Shown here: positions 21,656 through 31,911 of the stretch, piece by piece
Layout of the letters: each line of letters begins with the position of its first letter
Numbering within the stretch: position 1 is the first letter of the stretch
Assembly (NCBI GenBank): GCA_022494885.1
Contig: JAGVSM010003653.1
Coordinates: 113,177 to 177,176 of the forward strand
DNA: 64,000 nucleotides
From: Micrasema longulum
Lineage: Eukaryota > Arthropoda > Insecta > Trichoptera > Brachycentridae
Direction: 5' to 3'
The notes under the pieces: generated by a model
Databases searched by the model: none
Told to the model about the DNA's origin: nothing
Seen by the model: only the letters and a program-made list of their open reading frames with translations
Position numbers and translations under genes: made by a program

Positions 21656-22289
21656 ATTGTGGTATTGGCATTACTTTTATTAGCATAATCATTCTGCGCA
21701 TGCTTGTATTAAATCCAGCATATTTAAACAAATTTTGCTTTCCAGATCTGGTGTGAAAATGTCAATTTAAAGGTTACTAAAATTACAATCATTTAAATAA
21801 ATAAGAGATATTATATGTAGTCTTATATCTTACACTCGTGTTACACCTCAGCCACAAAAGAGTTCATTTAATTTAGTATCAAGTGTTTTCCTGTGAGAAA
21901 ATATCATATCTAATAACTAGTTTAATTATGACTGTCACAATAACTCGGCTGTGTTTTTTTCACATGATATTTTCATGCACATAACGGAAATGCGAATCTT
22001 CTTAATTATTATTAGAGTACCCATATGTTATGTACCGTTTATACATTTTTTTCACAATAGTCTGAAAAAATGTGTGTTTTGTACCTGGGCCCGTATTACA
22101 TTGGGAAGTTAACAGAGTTATCTTTAATTGTCTGTAAATTAAAATATAATTTTCTGTACGAGAAAGTGTATATTTATATGAATGAAGTATAATATGTCTG
22201 TAACATGAAACTGAAAAATTTTAAAATTTAAAAAAACTGTAAAATTCACACATTTCCGCACAGATTTTTTTATTTCGCTCGAGAGGCGA
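21656..22289. other. Gap with a family M fragment
   Basis: From about 22085 the words GGGCCCGTATTACATTGGGAAGTTAAC and TTTTCTGTACGAGAAAGTGTATAT match family M (reverse orientation to 48865). The rest, 21656-22080, shows nothing recognisable. Confidence 0.45.
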
Positions 22290-22667
22290 TTAAGAAGTTC
22301 TGTGTTTTTTTAAACTAAGACTATTAAACTAAGCCAAAAATTTTATTTTGAAGTTTCGTCAATGCGAAATAATTCTGCGCTACGATTTTTTTAAGTTTTC
22401 TGTTTCTGAAATTGATCCACGTGTGACGTCTCATGTTCTCTTCCGCTTCGTCGCAATCAGTTCTGCCGATTGGTCCGTTGACGGTAAGTAAACCGAAAAT
22501 CTTCCACAACTCTTTTTTCATCGGTTGATTCGTATGAGCTAGCGTAAAATATTTTTTTCGTGTCTACATTTTCAAGAAACATTGTAGTATTATTTAACGC
22601 TCTAATTTGTACCGCGCGTAAGAAAAAAATTTTTGTATACGATTTCTCGTAGGACTGAAGTTCATCA
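22290..22667 (+). mobile_element. MITE family A, copy 3
   Basis: All inner landmarks are present in diverged form. Near 22355-22375 the central text is disturbed (GAAGTTTCGTCAATGCGAAATAATTC), so TATTATCAGCGCTACG is shortened. The target sites are not clear. Confidence 0.75.
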
Positions 22668-22749
22668 TTGAGGATAACTCAGTTTTTCTAATCTTCCTAT
22701 TGTAATCGGGACACCGGAATAATCGAATTTTCAAACAAACAAACCATCA

Positions 22750-23265
22750 CGCTGTTTCCCCGTAAACCCTACCCAGGCAGAAAGGATGAAACGCCACATT
22801 ACACTATCTTTGCATACAGATCTCGCTTTCTCTACATTCATACATCTTCTCATGCGCGCGCGCCGATTATTCCGACTTTTAACTTGTCCATCTTTAATTA
22901 TTTGTTGTATATGGTCATGCCACGTCTTTCTCGGTCTTCCTCTATTTCTACATCCATCAAAATTCGCATCGAATATATTTTAGCCGTTCTTGCGCTGTCC
23001 ATTCGCTCTACATGTCCAAACCAACGCAGAGCTCCTTTCTTGATTTTGTCGATAATGCTTATCTCAGCCTTGCGTAACGTACGGATCTCAACATTTGTGC
23101 ATCTATCGTACACAGTTTTACCACACATTCGCCTATTTCATCCCTGTTTTTCCAAGTCCGTACTTCGCTCCCATACATCGAGGTCGGGACCAGGGCTCCA
23201 TTGTGAACTGCTAATTTTGCCTCTTGCTTTTGTAAAAATAATTCAATATTCATAGAAAATATATT
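22750..23265 (-). pseudogene. RTE-like LINE ORF2 C-terminus, copy 2
   Basis: Read from 23265, the frames give ALVPTSMYGSEVRTW (the conserved YGSE.W motif of this LINE group) and then MCGKTVYDRCTNVEIRT. They continue with KGALRWFGHVERMDSART and, in another frame, DVEIEEDRERRGMTIYN. At least two frameshifts are present. This copy is longer at its 5' side than the others. It ends near 22750 in GTTTGTTTG-like text. Confidence 0.85.
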
Positions 23266-23269
23266 TTTA

Positions 23270-23405
23270 AACATCTTCAATTGGTTACAGACGAAGATGC
23301 TTTATATTCAAATATAAGCATTTTCGCACAGTAAGTTCTATTTTTCTTTGTAGCCAATTGAAGATAACTCTTTTAACTTTCCATTGTTATACGGACCCTA
23401 AAGGT
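23270..23405 (+). repeat. Family M fragment
   Basis: Words shared with M include ATTGGTTACAGACGAAGATGC, ATTTTCGCACA and GAAGATAACTCTTTTAACTTTCC ending ATACGGACCC. It is a terminal piece only. Confidence 0.55.
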
Positions 23406-23677
23406 TTCCTTATTTTAATAAGACATAATATTTCTGTGAAATATTTAATTGTTCCTGGACTGTTTATCTGACACGTTAGCAGTTAGTGCGGATAAGGAAA
23501 TAAGCCAACGACCTACAACTATTATCAGAAAGGCTGATGAAGTTCGCAACAAAACATTTTGCTACTCAAGTTGCAAAGAATATCTAAAGTGTTGAAAGAG
23601 TATGATTGTATATTATCCTAATAAAATAAATAAAACAACTTTGTTTTTAACCACTAATTGTTTACTATTATTTTTTT

Positions 23678-23722
23678 CCATCGACCGGTTTCAAAGCAAA
23701 CAAGCTTCTTCGTCAAGGTTTA
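23678..23722 (-). ncRNA. Hammerhead-like motif, left arm (H3)
   Basis: The minus strand reads CCTTGACGAAG, then an AAGC/GCTT stem, then TGAAACCGGTC and GATGG. Hammerhead rules require CUGANGA, a stem, GAAA, a short stem III and cleavage after UH. Here the first base of the box is U instead of C and stem I is poor, so this copy is probably inactive. Confidence 0.45.
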
Positions 23723-24176
23723 CGTAACCGATAAATTGATTCCTTTTTTATTTTTATCATGTTCACTAAATACTACACGTGGACCCAATAAATCAAGTCG
23801 TTTTTTTTTCTTACACAAGTGGAAATTTGATACCAATATTTTCGAAGTTTGACAGAAGAGGACTACAATTAAAGTAAAAAATAATCATAACTTCAATAAA
23901 GACACTGGATTAAAAGTACTTCATGTTGAAAATAAAATATTAAAATTAGACAACTTAAAAATCTTAGAAATTAAAAAAACGATTCATAATAATAAAACAA
24001 TAATTAATAACCAAATAAATAATATTTCTTTTCGTCCTCTCCTGTCTAACTTCGAAAATATTGATATCAAATTACCACCCGTGTAAGGAAAAAAAACGAC
24101 TTGATTTATTAAGTCCACGTGTAGTATTCAGTGAACATGATAAAAATAAAAAAGGAATCAATTCATTAGTTACGAA

Positions 24177-24220
24177 AACCTTGACGAAGAAGGTTGTTTG
24201 ATTTAAAACCGGTCGGTGGA
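24177..24220 (+). ncRNA. Hammerhead-like motif, right arm (H4)
   Basis: ACC-TTGACGA-AGAAGG..ATTT-AAAACCGGTC-GGT. The short stem I pairs (ACC with GGT), but stem II has decayed compared with the left arm and GAAA has become AAAA. Confidence 0.4.
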
Positions 24221-24335
24221 GAAAAAATAATAATAATAAAAAATTAGCGGTTAAAAACAAAGTTGTTTTATTTATTTTATTATAATGAATAACCACAAAG
24301 TTAGTGCTTCAAATATAAACTTTGTATATTATCCT

Positions 24336-24950
24336 CTTTTGGTGTAAACGATAAAACATAAAATGAAAAAATCGCACTAACGGAACTAGGATAGTAAAAA
24401 AGGGCCTTCTTTAAAAGATCTGATCAATTGTTTATGAATAAACCGCTTGATTTACTTCGCTTGAATCTCTGTGTTTTTTAGTCGCCGGCCTTGGGTAAAC
24501 GTTTAAATTTCATTTTTTTATAAAATTTATAGCTATTTACATTAAAAAGATCCAGGCCGTTTCACCTGCCATTCTTTATCACTCAAATTTTTCTCGTGAC
24601 CGAAGCGTGTTTCTGTCACAACTCACAATGTCAAATAAAGTACCAGTACTGTTATTTGTTTTACAAATTCGCCAAATTCCAACGTTAACACGCGACTTAG
24701 ATAAGAATGTTATTTATTCAACTTTGCATTTTTCTTGTCCTCGTTTTGTTTATTAAGTTACTCGAATTAATGTTCTGTAATATTCAATTTAATAACGAAA
24801 TTCTGTACCATAAAAAACTAAAGACGTTTGAGTTGCGGAAGGGTTGCGTTGATGGATGCTGGATCGCTTCGCATCGCATCGCTTTGTGAGACAGCGATGG
24901 TTTTCATTAAAAACTGAACATCCTGATTAAGGAAATCTAGTATAGATAAG
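24336..24950. other. No feature recognised
   Basis: AT-rich. A plus-strand frame of 60 codons (24707-24889) has an N-terminal hydrophobic stretch but no other support. Confidence 0.35.
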
Positions 24951-24952
24951 TC

Positions 24953-25080
24953 GGCCTCGGAGTTTAGTGGTTGACGCGTTCGCCTACCATTCTCGAGGTT
25001 CTTGGTTTGATTTCGGCGGGTGGACGTGAAATGTTCATTTCAAAAGTTTTTTTGAACTGCAATATTGATTTTCTCCCGGG
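24953..25080 (+). repeat. tRNA-headed SINE family S3, copy 1
   Basis: GGCCTCGGAGTTTAGTGGTTGACGCG resembles an A box, and GGTTTGATTTC lies about 45 bases on as a B box. It diverges from S1 after the head (GGTGGACGTGAAATG). It is probably a separate SINE family; the tail is not defined. Confidence 0.5.
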
Positions 25081-25194
25081 CCGCATTTACAAACGCTATC
25101 TTCATCAGTTAATATCAAGAAGGTTTTTTTTATTTTTCTAATAAAGAGAAATACTTGAGATCTTATTATTTACTCAAATATTTAAATTTTCGGA

Positions 25195-25322
25195 CCATTA
25201 CCTTAAAGTCGTAAATAACTTGTGCTGGAAAAATGGATATCGAGTTGTGGTAGAGTGGGATTCGAACCTAGGACCTTTGGCCCGTGAGTCCACAATACTA
25301 ACACGGGACCACAACCCGCTAT
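25195..25322 (-). repeat. tRNA-headed SINE family S2, copy 1
   Basis: From 25322 the minus strand reads GCGGGTTGTGGTCCCGTG, GACTCACGGGCCAAAGGTCC, GGTTCGAATCCCACTCTACC. It then has a body with TTTAAATATTTGAGTAAATAATAAGA near its end. Five copies or fragments occur in the window, and the body is shared among them. The tRNA-like part lacks a paired acceptor stem. Confidence 0.7.
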
Positions 25323-25324
25323 AA

Positions 25325-25540
25325 AGTATAAATAGGTATAAAGTAAAATCAATATTTATGTACCAAAATGTATATATTTGTATGAAAAGTCATAGTATCT
25401 TCTTGAGTAACCTATAATTGAACATGTTTAGAAAAAAAAATGTAACCATCTTCTATCTTTCATACAGAAAACTTATTTTTACTTTGTAAAAAATATTGAA
25501 GATAAATTTTAACTTCCATTAGACTACGGACCCTGGGCCC
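25325..25540 (+). repeat. Family M, copy lying tail to tail with the next
   Basis: It ends GAAGATAAATTTTAACTTCCATTAGACTACGGACCC, the terminal block of M. Its inner words TGAACATGTTTAGAAAAAA and TTTCATACAGAAAACTTATTTTTAC match the copy at 48865. Confidence 0.65.
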
Positions 25541-25760
25541 CGATTACAATGGGAAGTTAACATTTATCTTCAATTTTATCTACAAAGTAAAATTAAGTTT
25601 TCTATATAAAAAGCAGAATATGTATACAATATTTTCTTCTAAACATGTTCAGTGTTAGGTTACCGACGAAGATTATTATGTTATATACTCATTTTCTTAC
25701 ACAAATATCGGTTTTTATTTATAGACAGTCGAAGATAACTGTGTTGACTTCGGGGCTCTG
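25541..25760 (-). repeat. Family M, inverted second copy
   Basis: It starts GGGCCCCGATTACAATGGGAAGTTAAC and reads outward through AAACATGTTCAGTGTTAGGTTACCGACGAAG. With the preceding copy it forms a large, imperfect inverted pair. Confidence 0.65.
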
Positions 25761-26299
25761 GACTGACAGCTGAAGCGTTAGACTGATTAATGTAACAGAT
25801 GATCGAATGTTGCTTCATTTGGTTTACGAATGAAGTGCCCTTTGCACCGCTGGATGCGGAAAAAGGGACAATGAAAGTAATTTAAACATTTCTCCGCCAT
25901 TTTTTTCTTTAATTCGAGAAACGTAGGACTGATCCGCCATTCCTTGTGATATTTGCGATAGCGAGATAACGAAGAATATGAAAATATACAATAATATTAG
26001 ATACTTATCGCTTATCTGTCGTTTTTTATGTGTGCATTAGTATTGTTTATCGTTTGACATTGGCGAATTCGAAGACGACCTTGCTAGCTTAGTGGCAATA
26101 CGGCAATCAAAATACAAACCGATTATATTGTGAATACCGAGTGCACTTATAGTATAATCATTTTATTCGAATTCAGTTTTATAAATAAACTCAAATGGCG
26201 TACGAAAGCGCAAATTAAATGTTATTAGTCAATTTATATGACCGTGCCATAATATAATTTTACAGGTAAATATTTGCCACAAGCTTCACATAAACTGTT
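25761..26299. other. No feature recognised
   Basis: No shared repeats or coding similarity. Confidence 0.35.
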
Positions 26300-26815
26300 T
26301 TTTTATTTATAATCCATAATGCACCGTATTACGGGAAGGTTAAGAACAGGATGCCTCGCTCTACAGAGAAATAAAACTACCACGGCCAAACATCATTATA
26401 CTTACATAGGACGGAAGCTTTTCAATAATTTACCACAAAATCTACGTCAAGAGATAAATTACGAAAAATTTAAGAATAAATTAAAGAAAACCTTCCTGAC
26501 ATAATTAACATTAACCGTATTTTGAAAATAAATATGTGTCTATAATATGTGCCTGTGTATTTTCAATTTATAAATCTTTGTTTTTGTTTTCTTGCTATTA
26601 GTATCAAGTTTTCTCAAATTTTACTATTGTTTAATTTTTTATTTATTTTATTATTTTGATTTGCATTTTTTTTGTTTCTTTTTTATAATATTTTGTAAAC
26701 TTGCCAAACACAAGAGTCAGACTCTTTTTTGGCAAGTTCGACCTTAATCGTTCCATTTTTTTACTGCATGTTTTGTTTTTTTATGCTAATAAAGGTTTTT
26801 ATTGAGAAAAAAAAA
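26300..26815 (+). pseudogene. LINE ORF2 extreme C-terminus with 3' UTR and poly(A), lineage Le
   Basis: The frame at 26319-26504 ends RKLFNNLPQNLRQEINYEKF then KNKLKKTFLT and a stop. This is the LFN.LP..LR....FK..LK ending of LINE ORF2. The UTR contains a hairpin (TTGCCAAACACAAGAGTCAGACTCTTTTTTGGCAAG). It finishes AATAAAGGTTTTTATTGAG plus nine A's, a normal polyadenylation end. The copy is strongly 5'-truncated. Confidence 0.7.
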
Positions 26816-26868
26816 CTATGTTAAATCTTTTTTTTCGTTGAAGTTGCTCTGACTTTAAAATATTTGCA

Positions 26869-27057
26869 ATTAGGAAGTTCAGTGGGTTTTTTATGTATCG
26901 TATTATCAGCGCTATGATTTTTTAAAGTTTTGTATCTCTGAAATTAATCCGCGTAAGACGTCTCAAGTTCTCTTCCCCGGTTAGTTCTGCCGATTGGTCC
27001 ATTGACGGTAAGGACACTGGAAATCTCCCACAATTCTTTTATCATTGGTTGATTGTT
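26869..27057 (+). mobile_element. MITE family A, copy 4, 3'-truncated
   Basis: It starts TTAGGAAGTTCAGTGGG and follows the consensus to the ATCATTGGTTGATT word, then stops abruptly. The right half is missing. Confidence 0.75.
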
Positions 27058-27114
27058 CATTGTGATCGCTCAAAGGCTTAGCATGTTTTTAAGCACGTCG
27101 ACAGTTATTTGTTA

Positions 27115-27250
27115 TTGAGCCACGGGTAGCCCAATTACAGTGGTTAATAACATCACAGAATTCCCAGACATTTATTTTTTTGCCCTCACCGGGAATCGAA
27201 CCTTCCGTGCGTTAGTCAAGCGTCTTAACAACCACACCACGAAGGCCACG
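27115..27250 (-). repeat. tRNA-headed SINE family S3, copy 2
   Basis: From 27250 the minus strand reads GTGGCCTTCGTGGTGTGGTTG with GGTTCGATTCCCGG as a B box. It then reads AAATGTCTGGGAATTCTGTGA and GGGCTACCCGTGG. The head resembles tRNA, but the body differs from S1 and S2. Confidence 0.5.
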
Positions 27251-27259
27251 TTCAAAGGT

Positions 27260-27600
27260 CCAGGGATCACGTGTTATTTTCACAAAAACATCGCCCGTCC
27301 GGCCATCAGCTGACTTTGACGCGCGACGTGTCGGCTGTCAGCTGTGTGTGTGTTGCGCCGTGTGCTGTCAGCTGTCAGATTGTCACCAACACTGCCGCGC
27401 CGAGTCGGTGAGTTCTGTCGGGAGGTCGCCGGAGACTGTTTTATTTGCTTTTGTTTCAGTCTTCAGTGTCAACACTCGGCACTGACGCCACGCGGCGCTC
27501 GAGGGGCAACTGTCAGCTAGCAACTAAACAAATAGAATAAAACAATGGAATATTTTTTCAATTTAAATTAAACGGCACGGCATTGAAATATGTATATTAT
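27260..27600 (+). other. CpG-rich island with splice-site-like signals
   Basis: The stretch at about 27290-27520 is far richer in G, C and CpG than its surroundings. It holds repeated GCTGTCAGCTG words. A strong donor-like CG/GTGAGT at 27408 and an acceptor-like TTTTGTTTCAG ending at 27459 would remove a 52-base mini-intron. It could be a host promoter or first untranslated exon, or part of an unrecognised LTR. No coding frame supports either reading. Confidence 0.3.
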
Positions 27601-27602
27601 TA

Positions 27603-27805
27603 CTAGCTTTTACCCGCGGCTTCGCTAGCGTTGTATTAGGAAGAAATTAGTCAATTAATTTGTTTTGTCGTTGAACAATAAAAATTGCCCGTTATATTTC
27701 AGGATAAAACGTAGCCTGTATCGATTGCCGGTCCTCCAACTATAGCTTTGCAACAAAAAAAACCGACGATTCGTTAGTCAATGGGGAAATAGTACCGTTA
27801 TTCTG
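27603..27805 (+). repeat. Retroposon family D (TTTTACCCGCGGCTTCGC), copy 1
   Basis: It starts CTAGCTTTTACCCGCGGCTTCGCTAGCG, a phrase widespread at one end of insect non-LTR-derived repeats. The GGATAAAACGTAGCCTGTAT word follows about 100 bases on. Related copies lie at 28455-28990 and 63408-63620. Confidence 0.6.
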
Positions 27806-27809
27806 TTTA

Positions 27810-28147
27810 CAGGGTGTTCTTTAAACCATGTCACATCTGAAACCACGATGATCAGTATGAGCAAGAAGACATATTGGCACTTTAAAATATTTTTTTAGAA
27901 CGAATAAAATTTAAAAAAATCAAATGGTTGCTTACTTCTGCAGGGGTAAAACGAGGAGGGGGAAGGAAGAAGTCTATCACTACGCCGCGCTCCCCCCACT
28001 TCTCCCCTGCAGAAGTAAGCAACCATTAGTTTTTTAAATATATATTTTTTTCTTTGTTCTAAATATTTTTTAAAATATGCTAATATGTCTTCTTTCCCAT
28101 ACTGATCATCGTGGTTTCGGATGTGACAGGATTTAAAGAACACCCTG
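27810..28147. mobile_element. Foldback MITE family B, copy 2
   Basis: TA flanks both ends (27808-27809, 28148-28149). It begins CAGGGTGTTCTTTAAACC and ends GAACACCCTG. The arms pair up to GGTTGCTTACTTCTGCAGGGG. The loop is G/A-rich and differs from copy 1. A chance 82-codon frame runs through the hairpin. Confidence 0.85.
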
Positions 28148-28179
28148 TATATGTTTTTTGTTTTAATAAATTCCTAACA

Positions 28180-28440
28180 AATTATTTACAATTTGCTTTT
28201 TAATTCTAACATTTTTCTTATATTCATATTTTTTTCTTTTTTATTATGCAAAGTTTCACTTTTTATTTTGCATTGCAGCTTGTTTTTTTGTTTGTTTCTA
28301 AATGTATACAAAAAAAGTGTTGTTTATTTTTTTGATTATTACTTACTATTTTTGCACTTACCTGTATAATTTGAGTAAATGCCCCTTGGGCGTATTGTAA
28401 AATAAAATAAATAAAAATAAAATAAATGAGAATAAAATAA
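28180..28440 (+). repeat. Retroposon tail family K, copy 3
   Basis: It runs from TACAATTTGCTTTTTAATTC to ATGCCCCTTGGGCGTATTG and ends in AAAATAAAATAAATAAA. The orientation is opposite to the pair at 6378-6810. Confidence 0.6.
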
Positions 28441-28454
28441 ATAAGTAATATTAT

Positions 28455-28990
28455 ATTGATTAATTTTTCCATTTAGAATTTTCCCGAGGAAGTAATCAAA
28501 TTAATAAAGTAATCAAAGTAAATCACGTAAATCCGTTGCTCCGTTGCGAAGTGAAATAATAATTAATTTTTACCATAAGAATTTTCCCGAGGCAGTGATA
28601 TATATTTTTTCGGGATAAAAAGTAGCTTATTTCACTTCTCAGCCCTGCAGCTATCTTCATCATTATTCCCTTTCCGCACCTAATGGTGCAAATGGCATAG
28701 CAGTGGTACACCAATCGCAGCGAATCTTGTTTTTTTTTGTTACATGAAGGTAAGATGATCAGTCTTACGCTTCAGATACCAGTCCAGGGACTACGAAATA
28801 TTCTAGTGTGAAAACACCCTTTGTAATATATATATTTCATATCAACCATGTCGGTAATCGAACCCGAGACCTCTTGCATGGCAGGCAAGCGCGCTGACTA
28901 TTAATTATTACACCACGAGGCCGAGGCAGCTATCTACTGAAACAAACAAACAAACAAACACACTTTCGCATTTATTATATTAGTATGGAT
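28455..28990 (-). repeat. Retroposon family D, copy 2, split by a SINE
   Basis: The left portion (28455-28656) contains CGGGATAAAAAGTAGCTTATTTC. The right portion (28926-28990) contains AACAAACAAACAAACAAACAC and TTATTATATTAGTATGGAT. An S1 SINE separates them and has duplicated GCAGCTATCT. Confidence 0.6.
28657..28925 (-). mobile_element. SINE family S1, complete copy (269 bp) with target duplication
   Basis: The 10-bp repeat GCAGCTATCT lies at 28647-28656 and 28926-28935. From 28925 the minus strand starts CTCGGCCTCGTGGTG and has the B box GGTTCGATTACCG. It continues with CATGGTTGATATGAAATATA and TCGTAGTCCCTGGACTGG, and ends GGTGCGGAAAGGGAATGATGA. This copy defines the family and gives the uninterrupted site for the Gypsy insertion. 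The tail is a short trinucleotide run, not poly(A). Confidence 0.85.
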
Positions 28991-29099
28991 GGCTTAGCCT
29001 TTCAGCTTTTTCGGTTTTAAAATTTATCTAAGTTTCAGGGCCAAACAGCGAAACTTTAGAGAAACATTCCTCATGGTAAACTTTAAAAAAATCCGTCTA

Positions 29100-29545
29100 A
29101 TTATTTTTCTAATCGTTTTTATTTTTGCATAATTTAATATTATTATTATTATGGATAACTTATATAGCGCCATTTTCGTAATATAATACCTCAAGGGCGC
29201 TTTACATAGTGATTCTTTAGATTAATAAATTTAATTGAAGCAATTTATTTTGTTGTCACATGCTACGGATTTATTCAAATGATTTAGAGAACAAGTGGGT
29301 TTTAAGTTTTTTTCGAAACATCACTTCACTTTCACAGCCTCGCACCTCTGCCGGGAGAGCATTTTATGCCATAGGGCCTGCGACCGCAAATTCTTGTTCA
29401 CTAAATTCAGTGCGCTGTTTGCGTAGAGGTATAATAACTTTTCCTCTCGCCGTAGACGTAGCTGATCTAAGCACAAGACGCCTGTCAGCTAGTTCATCTG
29501 GAATGCATAGTTCCCTTAGATATAGCAGATTTTTGCAGTGATTTA
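29100..29545 (-). pseudogene. L2/CR1-like LINE ORF2 C-terminus and conserved 3' tail
   Basis: Minus-strand translation from about 29541 gives LLYLRELCIPDELADRRLVL, then RGKVIIPLRKQRTEFSEQEF, AVAGPMA, a stop where W is expected, then NALPAEVR and KKLKTHLFSKSF. This is the typical GP.AWN.LP...FK..LKT.LF end of CR1/L2-type LINEs. The 3' tail TGTAAAGCGCCCTTGAGG to GGCGCTATATAAGTTATCC followed by ATAATAATAAT is the well-known hairpin-like L2 tail. One stop codon is visible. Confidence 0.8.
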
Positions 29546-30317
29546 TTCATAAGTCAACAGAGTGTGTATTCGACCCTCTGTGGAAAACGTAGCCAATGTA
29601 ATTCCCTTGTCCGCATCATGTGCAGGTCGCTTGGTTGGTCAGATGCGTTTTTTGAAAAGGCGCGGTGGTGTAGAGGTTTGTGGAAGGGACGCTCGTCCGA
29701 GAAATGAAAGATTTACTCAATTTTAAAATTATAGTTATAGAAATAAAAACAGTAATTTTTGGAATAAAAATATTTGGATTTAAAAAAGGTTTACCACAGG
29801 AGTGTTCTTGTGAAATCTGTTCCTGAAAGACGAGTATATGTTATAAGGAAAACATGTTATATTTACGGTCGGTGTAAACCTACTTACCAACAATTATAAT
29901 ATACCGTCGCTAGTCTTACAAACTACAAGGCGTAAAATTCCGAGTATTTTATTTTTATCACTGGTAAAAAATGGTCAAGGACGTTATATAAATAGGTAAA
30001 CTGGTCGATGGTGCGTTTCTTTTCGATGGCGTGTAGTATCTAGTCAATGGTGTTATGCCGTCTGTACCTGAAGGCAATGATTATATTATTGTATATTGAT
30101 TGCTGTACCGCTGTATATTGATTGGTTTACACGCTGTGTATGTATGTTTGTTAATACACCAAGTGCCTTATTATGTTTCTTTATACCGAGCTTATGCTTT
30201 GAAATAACTATACCTACCCGGTATAACTATTTATACCCAGCATGAGAAAAAGATTACTTGTTAATAAATAAATAAACCACCGTTTATTTTTTTATCACGC
30301 CACATTTTTACGCATAT
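29546..30317. other. No feature recognised apart from a weak tRNA-like fragment
   Basis: GGCGCGGTGGTGTAGAGGTTTG at about 29659 resembles a SINE A box, but no B box follows. Nothing else was seen. Confidence 0.35.
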
Positions 30318-31026
30318 TTAAAGGGCATTTACACGTAGACAATACAATATTGTTTTATCTCAGGACTCAACCGCTGTCCACGCGTAAACAGCAATAAATA
30401 AATATATTTTGTTTAAATTCTTTACAAGTAATTTACAATTTGCTTTTTAATTCTATCATTTTTCTTATATCCATATTTTTTTTCTTTTTTATTATGCAAA
30501 GTTTTATTTTGTATTGCAGTAACGTTTTTTATTGTTTCTACATGTATACAAAATATATATTTTTTTATATGTGTTGTTTATTTTTGAATTTATAATTTTC
30601 TATGTTTGTACTTGCCTGTATAATTTTTGTAAATGCTCCTTGGGCGTATTGTAAAATTAAATAAAAAATAAATTTGTAGGATAATACATTGTCCCGAGAC
30701 ATCGCCATCGAGATAGACGGGCGGACTATATTCGCGGAAAAATGATTACCTCTACCATCGCGCGTGGACAAGGTGTCGCTCTAAAAAAATTATGACGAAA
30801 ATGGGGGCAGAAAACGATCCTTTTTATTATTTAGTTCGTTCTTTAACAATGCCAATACGTATTGGTATAAAATTAATAATATTTTTCGTGCATTCACTCG
30901 TAATAAACGCCGTCGTGTATTCATTTTCGCAGCGTTCTGTCCCGGGCGGTCGAGGCTGTTCACGGAGCTGGGACATGACAATATTGTCATATCGATTGCA
31001 TTGTCCACATGTAAACGGCCCTTTAT
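30318..31026. mobile_element. DNA transposon H with terminal inverted repeats and a passenger
   Basis: The left end AAAGGGCATTTACACGTAGAC(AAT) matches the reverse of the right end (ATTGT)CCACATGTAAACGGCCCTTT over about 28 bases. Additional sub-terminal copies of GTCCACGCGTAAACAGC occur near 30376. Retroposon K is nested at 30400-30680. No transposase was found and the superfamily is not clear. The open frames at 30790-31057 overlap on both strands and look like chance. Confidence 0.6.
30400..30680 (+). repeat. Retroposon tail family K, copy 4, nested in element H
   Basis: It matches the copy at 28180: AATTTGCTTTTTAATTC, TTGTTTCTACATGTATAC, ATGCTCCTTGGGCGTATTG, then AAATTAAATAAAAAATAAA. Confidence 0.65.
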
Positions 31027-31856
31027 GAACAAGCTGCGTGCGCATGTGCTGTTTCAAATACTAATACGTTATTCATACGAGTATTAGTAACAAATGTTTT
31101 TTTTTTTTAATTTCAAGCTCAACTACTGAAATCCAAGTCGATCGAAATCGATAATGATGTGTATTTATTGATGCATAATTGGATTATTATGGTGTTTTGC
31201 ACTCGCTTAAAGAAAATTCTGTAAATAAACAATATTTTCCGGTATTTCGGGATCCCGCGATACCGGGATTGCATTCCCTAATCGATAGTATTATATTACG
31301 AAAATGGCGCTCTATAAGTTATCTGTAATAATAATAACTCAGTTAAACTGTCAGGCGACCGTTCTGAGAAAAATCGTAACGTTATCTTCTTCATTGATTA
31401 TATGAGCAAACAATACATATTGTGAAACTGATAGATCCGAACACTTGACACCTTATTTTGCCCCCAAGATACCGGGAACTTATCTCTTTAAAATAACTAT
31501 TGTATAACTCTTTTTTGTTTTTGTTTGCCGTGAATATATTATTCTACTGCTGATAACGCACGTGTATACGGAGAATATTTCCAATTATTTTGTTCTCCTT
31601 ATGTGATAACAGTTTTATTGTGTAGTTGATAAATAATCAGGCGCCACCTTGTATTAATGTATTTTTAGATGTAATCGAATGTAGTTTTTGCTGATGATTT
31701 CACGCATTTGAAAAATAACAAGATGTCTCATTATGATTGGATGCGGCGCGGCATTCGGCCACATGGCATTAGTTCATTTTTGTTTGACCCCAATCCGTAG
31801 CATAAAAACAAATATTTTTTAGTATTTTTTATTTTATTTAGATATTTTTTTTTTTT
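31027..31856. other. Gap with an L2-type tail fragment
   Basis: Around 31285-31335 the text TATTACGAAAATGGCGCTCTATAAGTTATC plus TAATAATAATAA is a plus-strand L2-like 3' end. GGTATTTCGGGATCCCGCGATACCGGG near 31240 is a small palindrome. No genes. Confidence 0.45.
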
Positions 31857-31911
31857 GCGGGTTGTGGTCCCGTGGTAGTATTGTGGACTCACGGGCCAAA
31901 GGTTGTTCTTT
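31857..31911 (+). repeat. SINE S2 head fragment, truncated at a B element
   Basis: GGGTTGTGGTCCCGTGGTAG to GACTCACGGGCCAAAGG, then the sequence switches to the shortened left end of B3. Both elements are incomplete at the junction. Confidence 0.65.

Larger units (their letters stand above)
23620..24322 (+). mobile_element. Penelope-like retroelement 3' end with an inverted extra arm (703 bp)
   Basis: An exact 13-bp duplication, TGTATATTATCCT, flanks the insert (23607-23619 and 24323-24335). Between about 23866 and 24092 the plus strand stays open: HNFNKDTGLKVL, then LDNLKILEIKKTI, then IINNQINNISFRPLL, with a stop before 24093. The L..LE..EI....N.Q pattern resembles the end of the GIY-YIG endonuclease domain of Penelope-like elements (inferred). 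A 3' region of about 250 bp follows, and the same region occurs in reverse at 23623-23865, forming long inverted arms. Both arms carry a hammerhead-like motif. The class assignment is moderate; the insertion boundaries are firm. Confidence 0.65.

Noticed and set aside
23525..23560. CTGATGAAGTTCGCAAC as a hammerhead core
   Set aside because: No GAAA or partner stem downstream.
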